Source: Deroplatys truncata
Lineage: Eukaryota; Arthropoda; Insecta; Mantodea; Mantidae
Assembly: GCA_030765065.1 (NCBI GenBank)
Contig: CM060979.1
Coordinates: 106,938,350-107,002,349 of the forward strand
Length of the DNA stretch: 64,000 nt
Direction of reading: 5' to 3'
Shown in pieces: positions 10,460 to 21,599 of this stretch. A model generated the notes under the pieces. That model did no database searches. It saw only the letters and a program-made list of their open reading frames with translations, and was not told the origin of the DNA. The position numbers were made by a program, and so were the translations under genes. Positions within the stretch are counted from its first letter, which is position 1. Each line of letters begins with the position of its first letter.

Positions 10460-13400
10460 ATGGCTATCCTGACCTGGAATGTACGTGGTGTACGATCGCA
10501 TAGGGCGGAACTGCAACTTTTATTGCGTTCCCATTCACCTATGGTCGTGTGTTTGCAGGAGACCAAGCTTCGCCCTCACGACCCTTTCGATCTCCGAGGG
10601 TACACTCCGGTTCGCTACGATCTTGAACCGGAGGAGGGTGCTCCTGCTCATGGAGGTGTCATGTTGTTGGTGCGTAATGACGTTCATTTTCATCCTATCA
10701 CACTTACGTCCGACTTGCAAGCTGTTGCCATTAGACTGCAGTTACCCGGTTTTTTCTTTTCTGTTTGTTCTGTGTATACACCTCCATCGTCTCCCCTCGC
10801 TCCCGCGGACATTCGATCTCTCCTGTCCGCTCTCCCAACACCATTTCTTCTTTTGGGAGATTTTAATGCCCATCACCCACTATGGGGTTCGCCAAGGGCT
10901 TGTGCGAGGGGAACTCTTCTTTCGGACATTTTTTATCAGTTCAATCTTTCCATCCTCAATACAGGTGCACCTACTTTTATTTCTGATTCTTCTGGTACAT
11001 TTTCTCACCTGGATCTTGCAATTTGCTCACTCCAGCTTGCACGTCGTCTTCAGTGGAACGTCGTCGCTGACACCTACTCCAGCGACCATTACCCCTGCAT
11101 CGTTTCTCTACTGTCGCACCACGTACAGCATTCCAGAGTACCTACCTGGATATTCGCAAAAGCCGACTGGAGCTTGTATTCCAGCCTCGTGCATTTTGAC
11201 GACCAGCCCTTCTCCGACATTCACCAACTAGTGCAGCACCTTACGTCTGTTCTTTTCTCTGCCGCCGAACGCGCAATACCCCGTTCATCCTCCCAACCTC
11301 GGCGGCCACCTGTTCCGTGGTGGAACGAGGATTGTCGGGACGCCGTTCGTGCCCGTAGGACTGCACTTAGGGTGTTTCGGCGACACCCTACAGTTGATAA
11401 TTTGGTGACTTTTAAACAATCGCGCGCCAGGGCTCGTCGCATTATTCAGGATAGCAAGAAGGCATCTTGGGCTCGTTTTGTCGAGTCTTTTAATCGTTTT
11501 ACGCCTTCATCCGTTGTTTGGGATAAACTTCGTCGCTTCTCAGGTAAAGTGTCACATTGTACTGTTTCTGGCCTTCAGGTTTCTAATGCGACCATAGTGG
11601 ATCCGGCTGCCATCGCTAACACTCTGGGTTCTGCCTTTGAGGCGGTTTCCAGTTCAGACCATTATTCCGCCGGCTTTCGCTCTATTAAAGACCGGCAGGA
11701 TTCCGCATCATATACTTTTCGGTCTGTTAATGATGAATGCTATAACGAACTATTCACAATGAGGGAGCTGGAGCACGCTCTTCATTGCTCTCGGCACTCT
11801 GCTCCCGGGCCGGACGGCATTCATGTCCTGATGTTAAAGAACCTTTCAGCCGACAGTAAACTATTTCTCTTACAGGTCTATAACCGTATTTGGCAAGACG
11901 GCATTTTTCCTTCCGTTTGGCGCGAAGCCACCATTGTCCCTATACTTAAGCCTGGGAAGGATCGCCAACTACCTTCCAGCTACCGCCCTATCTCCCTCAC
12001 CAGTTGCATTTGCAAGGTGATGGAGCGCATGATCAACGGGCGGTTGACATGGTGGCTTGAGTCTCAGAAACTTCTAGCGAACGCTCAGTGCGGGTTTCGT
12101 CGCTATCGCTCTACCGTCGACCATCTGGTGTCCTTGTCGACGCATATTATGAATGGATTTCTGAGAAAGTGTCAAACCGTGGCTGTATTTTTTGACCTGG
12201 AGAAAGCTTATGACACTTGTTGGAGGGGCGGCATTTTACGTACACTTCACGATTGGAATCTCCGCGGTCGTCTTCCCATATTTCTTCGGGAGTTTATGAC
12301 GGACCGCGTCTTTCGTGTACGTGTGGGCTCGGTTTTATCTCGTCGTTTTATTCAAGAGAACGGAGTACCGCAGGGCTCTGTACTCAGTGTCACACTTTTT
12401 GCGATTGCTATCAACCCCATTGTTGATTGTATTCCACCTGGCATTTCATCGTCCCTTTTTGTTGACGATTTCGCTATTTATTGCAGTTCACGGCGGACCT
12501 GTCTACTCGAACGCCGTCTCCAGAGCTGTATCGACCGTCTCTACGCCTGGAGTAACGCCAACGGCTTTAATTTCTCCGCCGAGAAATCCGTCTGCATCAA
12601 CTTTTGGCGCCGGAAGTATTTCCCTCCGCCCACTCTCCATCTTGGGCCAGGGATACTTCCGTTTGCAGACGAGGCGAAATTTTTGGGGTTGATTTTTGAC
12701 AGGAAGTTGTGTTGGACCTCGCACGTTTCCTTTTTAAAAGCAAAGTGTGACCGTTCTCTTAATCTTTTACGTGTTTTAAGTGGCACATCCTGGGGAGCTG
12801 ATCGGACCGTCCTTCTTCGCCTTTATCGCTCTTTGGTCCGATCCAAGCTTGATTACGGGTGTATTGTTTATTCGTCGGCACGTCCATCTGTGTTACGTCG
12901 ATTGAATGCCATTCACCATCGTGGCATAAGAGTCGCTACAGGGGCCTTTCCAACTAGCCCTGTACCCAGTCTGTACGCAGAAGCTGCAGAGCCTCCGCTG
13001 TCCTTCAGGCGTGAGATGCTCTTGTGCAGCTATGCTTGTCGACTCTCAAGCTTGCCTAACCACCCGTCCTTCGATGTATTTTACGAGGATTCGCTTGACC
13101 GGCAATATTTAGTTCGCTCCTCTGCATTGCTCCCTCCAGGGGTTCGATTTCGACTGCTACTTCGGCATTTGGACGTTACGCCAGCGCCGGCCCTTCCACG
13201 GGGGGAAACGCGTTTTCCTCCATGGTCCCGCGCTGCGGCCCACTGTCACCTTGGGCTAACGTCACTGTCGAAGACTGAGACCCCTGCTTCAGTCTTTAGA
13301 TCGGCTTTTTTAGAAGTACGGGCTCAATTCGGGGACTTCCATTTTATCTTTACCGATGGATCTAAGACTGAAGCTGGAGTTGGATGTGCCTTTGTTTCTG

Positions 13401-14149
13401 GTCACTGTAGTTTTAAGTTTCGTTTACCTGCACAATGTTCAATTTTTACCGCCGAACTTTTTAGCATTTATCAATCTATTTTATACATTCAGCGGCACGC
13501 CTTACAGCACTGTTTTATTTGTACGGACTCTCTGAGTGCCCTTCAGACTATTACTGCGCTGTACCATTACCACCCGCTTGTACAGCGCATACATGACCTG
13601 CTCCACTCGCTTGGTGTCTCTGGCATCAGCGTGTCCTTCATGTGGATTCCAGGTCATGTGGGCATCTCAGGGAATGAGTCTGCCGACGCCGCTGCGAAAT
13701 CGGCGATTTTATTACCCAGATTTTTTACTTCTGTTGTTCCCTCGTCTGATTCGTGTATTATTTTACGTCGCCGCATCCTCTCGCGCTGGCGCGATGAGTG
13801 GACGGCCCTCCGGGGGAACAAATTGCGGGAAGTTAAGCCTTTCCCGTTGATCTGGGATACCTCTTCTCGTTCTTGTCGTCGGGAAGAGGTAATTTTAGCT
13901 CGTCTACGGATTGGACATTGTGTTTTTAGTCACAGGTATTTGCTCAGTGGTGACCCCGCACCACTCTGTGGGCAGTGTGTCGTGCCCTTAACGGTGCGTC
14001 ACATTTTAACAGAGTGTCAGGTTTTAGCTGCATTGCGTGCTCGTGTGGGTCTGCCTGTTGGCCTAGCCAACGTTTTGGCAGACGACACGCGTGCTGTAGA
14101 ATGTGTTTTACGTTTTATTCATGACAGTGATTTTAATCTGCGCATTTAA
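10460..14149 (+). CDS. LINE ORF2: endonuclease-reverse transcriptase-RNase H polyprotein
   Basis: 1,229 residues from ATG (MAILTWNVRG) to TAA. The apurinic-like endonuclease spans about 1-225 with N7, E34, GDFNAHH (D134, N136) and SSDHYP (D209, H210); it nicks the target. The reverse transcriptase spans about 430-720 with APGPDG at 448, D579 in FFDLEKAYD, GVPQGSVLSVTLF, and the catalytic FVDD at 667-670. RNase H spans about 960-1085 with all four acidic residues visible (D966 in FTDGSK, E999, D1023, D1076) and H1066 in WIPGHVG. A C-terminal zinc knuckle has C1170, C1173, H1181 and C1186. The frame has no stops and no catalytic loss, so the enzyme is plausibly active. RNase H separates it from Jockey itself, which lacks that domain. 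Confidence 0.95.
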   Translation: MAILTWNVRGVRSHRAELQLLLRSHSPMVVCLQETKLRPHDPFDLRGYTPVRYDLEPEEGAPAHGGVMLLVRNDVHFHPITLTSDLQAVAIRLQLPGFFFSVCSVYTPPSSPLAPADIRSLLSALPTPFLLLGDFNAHHPLWGSPRACARGTLLSDIFYQFNLSILNTGAPTFISDSSGTFSHLDLAICSLQLARRLQWNVVADTYSSDHYPCIVSLLSHHVQHSRVPTWIFAKADWSLYSSLVHFDDQPFSDIHQLVQHLTSVLFSAAERAIPRSSSQPRRPPVPWWNEDCRDAVRARRTALRVFRRHPTVDNLVTFKQSRARARRIIQDSKKASWARFVESFNRFTPSSVVWDKLRRFSGKVSHCTVSGLQVSNATIVDPAAIANTLGSAFEAVSSSDHYSAGFRSIKDRQDSASYTFRSVNDECYNELFTMRELEHALHCSRHSAPGPDGIHVLMLKNLSADSKLFLLQVYNRIWQDGIFPSVWREATIVPILKPGKDRQLPSSYRPISLTSCICKVMERMINGRLTWWLESQKLLANAQCGFRRYRSTVDHLVSLSTHIMNGFLRKCQTVAVFFDLEKAYDTCWRGGILRTLHDWNLRGRLPIFLREFMTDRVFRVRVGSVLSRRFIQENGVPQGSVLSVTLFAIAINPIVDCIPPGISSSLFVDDFAIYCSSRRTCLLERRLQSCIDRLYAWSNANGFNFSAEKSVCINFWRRKYFPPPTLHLGPGILPFADEAKFLGLIFDRKLCWTSHVSFLKAKCDRSLNLLRVLSGTSWGADRTVLLRLYRSLVRSKLDYGCIVYSSARPSVLRRLNAIHHRGIRVATGAFPTSPVPSLYAEAAEPPLSFRREMLLCSYACRLSSLPNHPSFDVFYEDSLDRQYLVRSSALLPPGVRFRLLLRHLDVTPAPALPRGETRFPPWSRAAAHCHLGLTSLSKTETPASVFRSAFLEVRAQFGDFHFIFTDGSKTEAGVGCAFVSGHCSFKFRLPAQCSIFTAELFSIYQSILYIQRHALQHCFICTDSLSALQTITALYHYHPLVQRIHDLLHSLGVSGISVSFMWIPGHVGISGNESADAAAKSAILLPRFFTSVVPSSDSCIILRRRILSRWRDEWTALRGNKLREVKPFPLIWDTSSRSCRREEVILARLRIGHCVFSHRYLLSGDPAPLCGQCVVPLTVRHILTECQVLAALRARVGLPVGLANVLADDTRAVECVLRFIHDSDFNLRI

Positions 14150-14562
14150 TGCGTTGGGCGCCTGTTGGCTTAGTACTTTTATTCTGTCTGTTTTTATGGG
14201 AACTCTTATCCCCAGTGGACATATGGCGCTCATGTCCCTCGCATTCTACAGTTCCTGACACGTTTTAATCGTTTCTTGCCCTTGCTTTTAGTGTGTTGAT
14301 TTTTCAGAACTTTGTATTGTTATTGTTATTCTTGTTGTTCTTGTTATTATTGTTGTTATTGTTATAGTTATTGTTGTTATTGTTATTTTGTTATTGTTCT
14401 GTTTTTAGTTTTAGCTTTTTGAACATCGCGGGTTTGTGTCCCGTTTTTAACTATGCGGTTTTTTACCTGTTTTATATTGTGACCTTATCTTTTATACATT
14501 GTAAGGGCGCTGATGACCGTAGCAGTTTAGCGCCCTTAAACCGCATATCATCATCATCATCA
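14150..14562 (+). promoter_or_regulatory. LINE 3' UTR with terminal hairpin and ATC-repeat tail
   Basis: Contains a TTG/TTA-rich stretch (about 14310-14400), then a perfect 9-bp stem AAGGGCGCT (14503-14511) / AGCGCCCTT (14529-14537). The end is a short CAT/ATC repeat, not poly(A). A 3' stem next to a simple repeat is the usual signal by which such an element's reverse transcriptase recognises its RNA; that role here is inference. Confidence 0.75.
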
Positions 14563-14572
14563 TCCCAGAAAA
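14563..14572 (+). repeat. Right target-site duplication of the LINE
   Basis: TCCCAGAAAA, identical to 8502-8511. Confidence 0.92.
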
Positions 14573-14976
14573 TTCGAGATATACATTTCATTTCTCATGA
14601 CATTATCTTAGGCATATGATATTTTCATCAAAATCGTTAGAGCCATTTTTGAGAAAATTAAAATTTTCGAAAAATGTTCCATGTAAAGGGTAGTCTGGAG
14701 TGGGGGGATTTTCTTGAAAACCTTCGTGTCGCATCTCTGGAAGATACTGAACCTAAATACCAAGTTGGTGTTTATCCGACTGTTCGTTTTTGAGTTATGC
14801 TGTTCAGACACACACACACAGACACACACACACAGACACACACACGGACATGTTACCAAAACTGCTTTTTTTGGATTCAGGAGGTCTCAAAACATGTATT
14901 TCCAGTGAAATCTCGGTATCGAATTTTTGGGTGGAATGCAATACTTCCCCTACTTACTATACGTAGTAGAGAAAGT
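14563..14976 (-). mobile_element. Family H element, copy A3, 5' part
   Basis: Continues the copy interrupted at 8511. On the minus strand it starts with ACTTTCTCTAC (inverse at 14966-14976), followed by the conserved ACGTATAGTAAGTAGGGG segment and the TG-rich tract (14807-14845). Confidence 0.9.
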
Positions 14977-15806
14977 AAAAATATACTTTAAAGAAGTGAA
15001 TACGACAGCGTCCTAATAAAAGGTTAAATGAGGGTAATCCAGGAAGCAATGTTTTGCATTGCCGCTGCGCAAATCACTGTCCGGCTGCTATACAAGGTTG
15101 AATAGTTTCCTCGAAATATTTTCTCATTGTTGCATTAATGTCAGTATAAATAAGTTATTGCGCATTCTGTGATTAGTGTACGAACAAGTGTGCATGACGA
15201 AACTCCACTCGAACTTCCGTCACTCAGCAGCCATCAGAGATGGTCTGAAGAATCAAGCGAATAAAAATGGTGATAGACGCGTAAATCTTGATGAGTCACA
15301 GATTTCTTTCCTAAGCATTTCTCGTTCTTTGCTTGGTGAAATTATGCCGAAACATCCTAACTTAATGACTGCGATACGCCAATTCTACGACTCATATGTG
15401 AAATGCTTAAATAATGAAGGTGATTATGTGCAGAAATAAACTAAGCTTCAATTTTGTGGCATTATATAGGTTCGCTAAGATCGAAAAGTTAAGCTAATTA
15501 TGCATTGGGGCTATTGAAGAAATAATTGATTAGATGCTTGTTATTGTAAAACATATAAAAGGATGAAAAATACTACAAAACCTCAGTTGGTAAGGTAAAT
15601 ACAATAATAATTCTGAAAATATGTTCTACGTAATGTTCTTCTGCATCAACCCTGTAGATTGTATATCAACCTACAAAGCAGCAAAGCAATAAAGACACCG
15701 AGACAGCTCACCTCTTTCATTACTGCATGCAGTATCCAGCGGCTTTACTTCAACATCAACCTATTACAAAGAATTCTCATATCAAAGTAGTACTTAACGA
15801 TTTTTT
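14977..15806. other. Intergenic DNA with a possible mariner C-terminal fragment
   Basis: Most is unassigned. A plus-strand open frame (15176-15439, 87 codons) ends YVKCLNNEGDYVQK before a stop, which resembles the C-terminus of mariner transposases (CLNxxGDYVEK). The first two-thirds of that frame match nothing I recognise, so only about 15356-15439 is tentatively assigned to mariner. Confidence 0.35.
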
Positions 15807-15943
15807 ACTTTCTCTACTACGTATAGTAAGTAGGGGAAGTATTGCATTCCACCCAAAAATTCGATACCGAGATTTCACCGGAAATACATGTTTTGAGACC
15901 TCCTGAATCCAAAAAAAGCATTTTTGGAAACATGTCCGTGTGT

Positions 15944-15977
<34 letters not shown>

Positions 15978-16714
15978 CTGTGTGTGTGTGTGTGTGTCTG
16001 TGTGTGTGTCTGTGTGTCTGTGAACAGCATAACTCAAAAACGAACAGTCGGATAAGCACCAAACTTGGTATTTAGGTTCAGTATCTTCCAGAGATGCGAC
16101 ACGAAGGTTTTCAAGAAAATCCCCCCACCCCAGACTACCCTTTACATGGAAGATTTTTCGAAAATTTTAATTTTTTCAAAAATGGCTCTAACGATTTTGA
16201 TGAAAATATCATATGTTTAAGATAATGTCATGAGAAATGAAATGTATATCTGGAATTTTCTGGGAATGTCTCCAAAAGTATTCTTCATTGTGAACGACTT
16301 TTGCATAACTGGTAAACCATAAGAGATAGACAAAATTTTACTACACAAAAAATGTAGATCGCGTTAAAATACACAACTTATGTCATTTACATTTCTTTTG
16401 TAGCGTGAACCGTTTTCGAGATATTGCTTGTTATTTCCTTAACTTTTCCAATACTTATACTTTTTCTCAAATTCGTTATTCATTTTTTTTATGTCCTGGA
16501 CATGCAAAGAGAATGGAATGCGCCACATAGCAACCAGCGTTAAAATATTTGACTATCGCTTAAAAGCTACGATATTTCCCTTGCATCTACAAGAAAATTA
16601 CCAATAAGATTGACATCTCGATATCTCGATTAACTTGAAGCATATGGAGAATAGGCGTTTGTAAAATTAGATTGTACAAGAGTAGAGAAAGTCATGTGAG
16701 TGTAACACATCAGA
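15807..16714 (+). mobile_element. Family H element, copy A4, full length
   Basis: A 908-bp reference-quality copy. ACTTTCTCTAC lies at 15807-15817 after six T, and GTAGAGAAAGT at 16682-16692. The tail ends CAGA at 16714 and four T follow. A long TG/TCTG microsatellite lies at about 15937-16022. Confidence 0.9.
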
Positions 16715-19700
16715 TTTTATATTAGTGTCGTATAGGAATACGTGATTCATAAAACAATTGCCAATAGAATAACATTAAAGTTTACGTTTTAAATATTAAG
16801 CATGTCTAAGCTGTAAATTCGTAACGACCCTTAATGTAATTAATATCATTTATCTACTATTGTTTGGCAACAGAATAGTTAATTGTTTGAGTAAGAGAAG
16901 ATCTTTATGTTCATTTGAAACACAACCCGATTAAAATCTAAAACATACACTTTTAAAACCAAATATACATTAGAATTCCTCGGAAACGACTTGTCGATCA
17001 TATAATATACATAGAAGTAGGTTTTGGCCATGATAAATAAACTACATGTAACTTATTATATATTTATTTTCTGTGTTTTTAAATTATTTTTCATGAAGCA
17101 GACAAAACATAAATAAAATAGTGTAGCCAAGAGCTGAGGCAGTATTTTTAACACTTAAATGATTTCAGTCTAATTATATAATATAATTCAATAACAACCC
17201 GCCTTGAAGCAATACGTGTATGTAATAATTTGTAAAATGTATATAACAGTCATTGCATATGCTTATATTATTGTATACATGTTCAATAATGTTATGTGAA
17301 TGTATTACGTAATTTAATAATGTGGGAGTTGTGAGAAAGAGGTCAAAAGTTGCTAACAATGAGGTAATGATGTGGTAACCTTGAGGCAATAATGAATTTG
17401 ATACTCTAACAATACTACTCGTCATTATTGGAGCAACAATAATGTAATTTTAGTGACAGTTTACAAACTAGGCAATCAACAACCAGAAAAAGCTTTAGTT
17501 AAATGAAGGTATTCTATTGGAGTAGGATTAGCCAATCAGAAACTGAAAAGAAGAAAATTTTACAAATTTAGAGTTCAGTTACCTGCAAACAGTGTCCTCG
17601 AGAAGTGTAATACGTATTCGTGTGAGGCGAAAATGGTTTACGTATTAAAAACTGCAAGTGTTTAATAAAAACATCTCACAGCTCTCTCTATATCAGTGAA
17701 GTGTTATATAAATTGTATCAAGTATTAACAAAAGGAGTGAAGTAAAATTATAATCTGTGTAAGCCTACATTCTTGTCGCATCACAACCCTGCTAAGAGAA
17801 ACGTGTCTCTAACAATAATACTGACGCAGCCGAGGCAAAAATGAATATATAATATTTAAAGAAAGAGTCAAAAATTAAAAAGTTAATATTTTTTTAAACT
17901 TGGGACAAAGGCCACCTGAAAGTACATTTAGGGCGAAGGCTACCGGAAACTCTTTACTATACGTGCGGTTGCAACTACTACAAGTTCGGCTCCCCAACAG
18001 TTGAAATATAATACAACTCCTTCAATACAATACTACTTCTTAAACTGACGCCCAAAGCGTGGTGCAAATAACGTAAAGATATAATAACCTTCTTCAAATT
18101 GGCATCCATACGTGGAGCTAATAGAAAAACGTTCTTCAGAGCTTACAAAATTAGTTTTACTAACTTACGGGTCTTAGAACTCTACCTCCTGTTGTATTCT
18201 GACCTGACTTCTCACAACTAAAGACAGATAGTTGTCTAAAGAACTATTAGGTGTTGCTGAAGGTTTCGAAATGTCTCTCTTGGAAGTGGGCAATGGTTGG
18301 AATGCAACTGAGTTTGTTTTGTTATTACTAAATATTAAACTTTCAAAATATTTATCTCTGTTAGAATAATTTCACGAATTATCAAAATTGGGTGCAGGTA
18401 ATACACAAAGAAAAAATCATTTCAGTTTTGGATATTAGTTTTACTACTTCGTTATTGCCATAATTCATAAACACTCTTAGTGAAACGCAAACAAAGCTAG
18501 AGATCGCCTTTAGCAGTTGAATAATCACAAATAAAATTCCCAATACGAGTGGCTGTTGTAAACCTAGAACATTTGAACAAACAAAAATTCCGCATATAAA
18601 GCTTCATTGGTTAGGATACTAAGTAGGTTAAATAATAAATGCACCTGTTGTAGCGGAAGGTGAATTATATGAAGCACGAACATATCTGGTGTATTCAGGG
18701 CAAAACGCCATAAGCGTAAACGTAACAAATAGAATATGGTACGAAAGACCAGAAATGGTTTATATTTATTTCATTCACTAACACATGTTTCGGTTTGTAC
18801 AGTAATGTTACATTTGAAGAGAAAAGTGTCCTAGGCTGTTAAAATGTCCAGCCCATATGCTTTTGTTACATCCTTCCTAAGTAAGCCGGCTAAGTAACCT
18901 CTATCAGCTATCAACAGCAGTTTTGCTACATACAGGGGTAGTTAGAATTCGCTTCCAGTGTGTTCTAAAACGGCTGGAATTAGAAATTCTGAGTGCAGGT
19001 ACTGAGTTTTCAGGCCAGTGTTTATATGCTCTATTTACAGATAAACTGAATGTTTCCGCTTTTTGGTAACATATAAGTCGTGCTATATGCTAAAATGTAA
19101 GTTTTTTTGATCGATAAGTCATGCAAAATCAATTATCGATATGAATCATGCGGGTCATATTAAAAAGGTCAATGTTTTAAGCACATTACAGTCCTCTTCA
19201 TTGTATTGAAGGGGAGGACTGTCATGTGCTTGAAACGTTCCCATTTTTAACTCATTACAGAGAAAATCGGTTTAAACTTGAACAATACGTTTGTATGTTC
19301 TGAAACTAAATGTCTTTTTAATACGTGTAGAAAGTAAAATAGCTATCAATTTAAGTAAAACAAAAAGGTGAATATTATGCATTCCACAGAAAAGTATAAA
19401 TTCATGCATTTTCGGATTCTTTTCAAAACGAATATAGCTCAGTTAGTAACTTTACAATTACAATTATATGCTATATCATAGATGGCTTTGATGCTGGAAC
19501 AATTACACATGAATAATTATCACTCGTTTATAGCCTGTAATAATTGCTGAGCTTTGTGTTAATTTTTTTTGCCCATTTAGCCGATTTGGGGCATGCCCCT
19601 TACACAGCATGTAAAACTTGAGGGCGGGATTGGCTCGGAAATGGTAACGAGGGGTCAAGTAAGAATCCAATTTCCATGCTGAACACTTTATTGTTCACAT

Positions 19701-19924
19701 TTACTAACCTAGGTATTCCGCAGGAGCAACAACAAATATTAAAGCCCGAATTTAAAAAATATAAGTAATAAGTAATAGCAGGTTGTAGCCGGAAAAAAGG
19801 AAAACCATGTTTTTTATTTAACTTTGAGCTTGAACACAAGATAAGGCAAATTACCAACCCATAAGCCTTAGCAAGACAGGGATTTACACAACCAGCCATA
19901 TAGCATCCTGAGACTTAATGTGTG
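16715..19924. other. AT-rich intergenic DNA, no gene seen
   Basis: No convincing coding frame. A strong hairpin sits at 19171-19239 (listed separately). A segment near 17640-17700 has AATAAA-like signals but no defined transcript. Confidence 0.5.
19171..19239. repeat. Near-perfect hairpin with a six-base loop
   Basis: The left arm (19171-19200, with AAGCACATTACAGTCCTC) pairs with the right arm (19207-19239, with GAGGACTGTCATGTGCTT). Pairing runs for almost 30 bp with few mismatches and a short bulge. It may be a palindromic transposon end, a cruciform or a precursor-like RNA hairpin. Confidence 0.7.
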
Positions 19925-21345
19925 GTCAAGGTAATTGAGGATGTGATTCTAGCCCTAAAATCAAAGGTATATAATCTGTGCAATCCAATGCTCATTTACT
20001 TGAGTGGTACCTTACATGTAAGTTAATCTTGCTGAAAATAAAGCAAAGTTACTGGTGCAGTTACTAAAACAAAGTACAAATATGATATTGTGCAACTAGC
20101 ACTATAATCTCAATGATTAAATGCAAGGTAACCTGGATGAAAGTAAAGCAAAGTACATAGTGGTTGCTAACCCTAGTGTAAATATAAATTGTGCGATTAG
20201 TGATATAATCTCAACAACTTGAGTGTCCAGTGAAAGTAATTAAATGTCAGATTTTAGTACCAACATCACCAATCTTTAACCTATGTTACCCCAAACTCAT
20301 TTAATAAAGTTTAACCTTGCTGAAAATAAAGCCAAATAACTGGTGCAGTTGCTAAGACTAGTACAAGTATGAAATTGTGCAACTCAATGACCTTTTATGC
20401 AAGGAAATCTTGATGAAAGTGCATGGTACGGTGCTAATCCTAGAAATATGAATTGTGCAAGTAGTAACGTAATTTCAAGTCTTATTTTAGCACTAAAGTC
20501 ACAAATCGATAATTGGTGTAAGCCACATCTCATTTACTAGAATGGTAATTTTGCATACAAGTCAACTCCGCTGAAACAAAGCCAAATAGCTGATGCAGTT
20601 GCTACGACTAGTACAAGTTTAGTATGAAATTGTGACTAGTACTATAATCCCGATGGCCTTTTGCAAGGTATTGTTGATGAAAACAAAGCAAAGCACATAG
20701 TGAAGTGGCCAATCTAACAAAAATATAAATTATGCAACTACTAATGTAATCTCAATAACTTGTGTCCAATGAAGGTAATTGAATGTCTGATTTTAGTATC
20801 AAAGTTATAAATCTATAATTTGCGTTACCCAAATCTCATCATTAGAATTTACCCTTGGTGAAAATAAGGCGAAGTAACTGGTGCAGTTGTTAAGACTAGT
20901 ACAAGTATGAAATTTTCTAACTAGCACTATAATCTCAATGAGCTTTTATGCAAGGAAATCTTGATGAAAGTAAGCAAAGTAAACAGTGAAGTTGCTAACC
21001 GTAGCACAAATATGAAATGCTGTAATTAATAATGAAACCTCAATAAATTTAGTATCCAGGAAAAGTAATTTTAATATCTGATTTTAGTACCAAAATCACA
21101 TTTACTAGAATGGTAATTCATCATACGAGTTAACTTTGCTGGAAATAAAGCAAGTAACAGGTGTAGTTGCTAACCGTAGTACAAATATGAAATTGTGCGA
21201 ACAGCACTAGAATATCAATCACCTTTTATGCAAGGTAACCTAGCATAAATTTGAAATTGTGCAACTAGCAATGCAATATCAATAACTTTAGTGTGTAGTA
21301 AAAATAATTGAAACGCTGAATTTTAGTACCACATCTTAAATTTAG
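19925..21345. repeat. Tandem repeat array, units of about 250-290 bp
   Basis: The anchor GGTGCAGTTGCTAAGACTAG and its variants recur at about 20051, 20339, 20589, 20877 and 21157, giving spacings of 288, 250, 288 and 280 bp. Each unit has further shared blocks, such as GCTGAAAATAAAGCCAA and GATTTTAGTACCAA, plus an internal sub-repeat about 105 bp after the anchor (TAGTGGTTGCTAACC with TATAATCTCAACAACTTG). Units are clearly diverged, so the array is old. No coding frame. Confidence 0.8.
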
Positions 21346-21599
21346 CTTATTAATTATATAATAACATATACCGCGTGACTCTTCCATCCTGCAGATTGGT
21401 AACTACGCAATTCTGCATTTTATAGACGATGCGAAATGCAGGTGCTGACACCGCATTTACCAGCCCACTGATTAAATAAATGAGTTTTTTATTCATTTCT
21501 GTTCATGTTTCGAGAACGTTCTGGCAAATCATGATTTCTTTCCGAATGCACTAGAAAGTGAATTTGCCTATAAACACGAAATTCCAGCCGCTGGTGCTC

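Larger units (their letters stand above)
8512..14562 (+). mobile_element. Complete non-LTR retrotransposon, I-like group
   Basis: A 6,051-bp element with a GC-rich 5' UTR (8512-9149), ORF1 (9150-10439), a 20-bp gap, ORF2 (10460-14149) and a 3' UTR ending in a CAT/ATC-repeat tail. Both ORFs are uninterrupted and the flanking 10-bp duplications are identical, so insertion looks recent and the copy may be capable of movement. Endonuclease, reverse transcriptase, RNase H and a C-terminal zinc knuckle in ORF2, with the RT block SVLSVTLF, favour the I-like part of the Jockey/I/R1 assemblage. Its GC content is clearly higher than the surrounding DNA. The clade call is from motif knowledge; no phylogeny was run. 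Confidence 0.93.

Noticed and set aside
10479-11231. 250-codon frame overlapping LINE ORF2
   Set aside because: Shifted shadow of ORF2; the endonuclease motifs lie in the ORF2 frame.
19925-21345. CRISPR-like array
   Set aside because: Units are about 285 bp, diverged, without short repeat-spacer structure, and the genome is eukaryotic.
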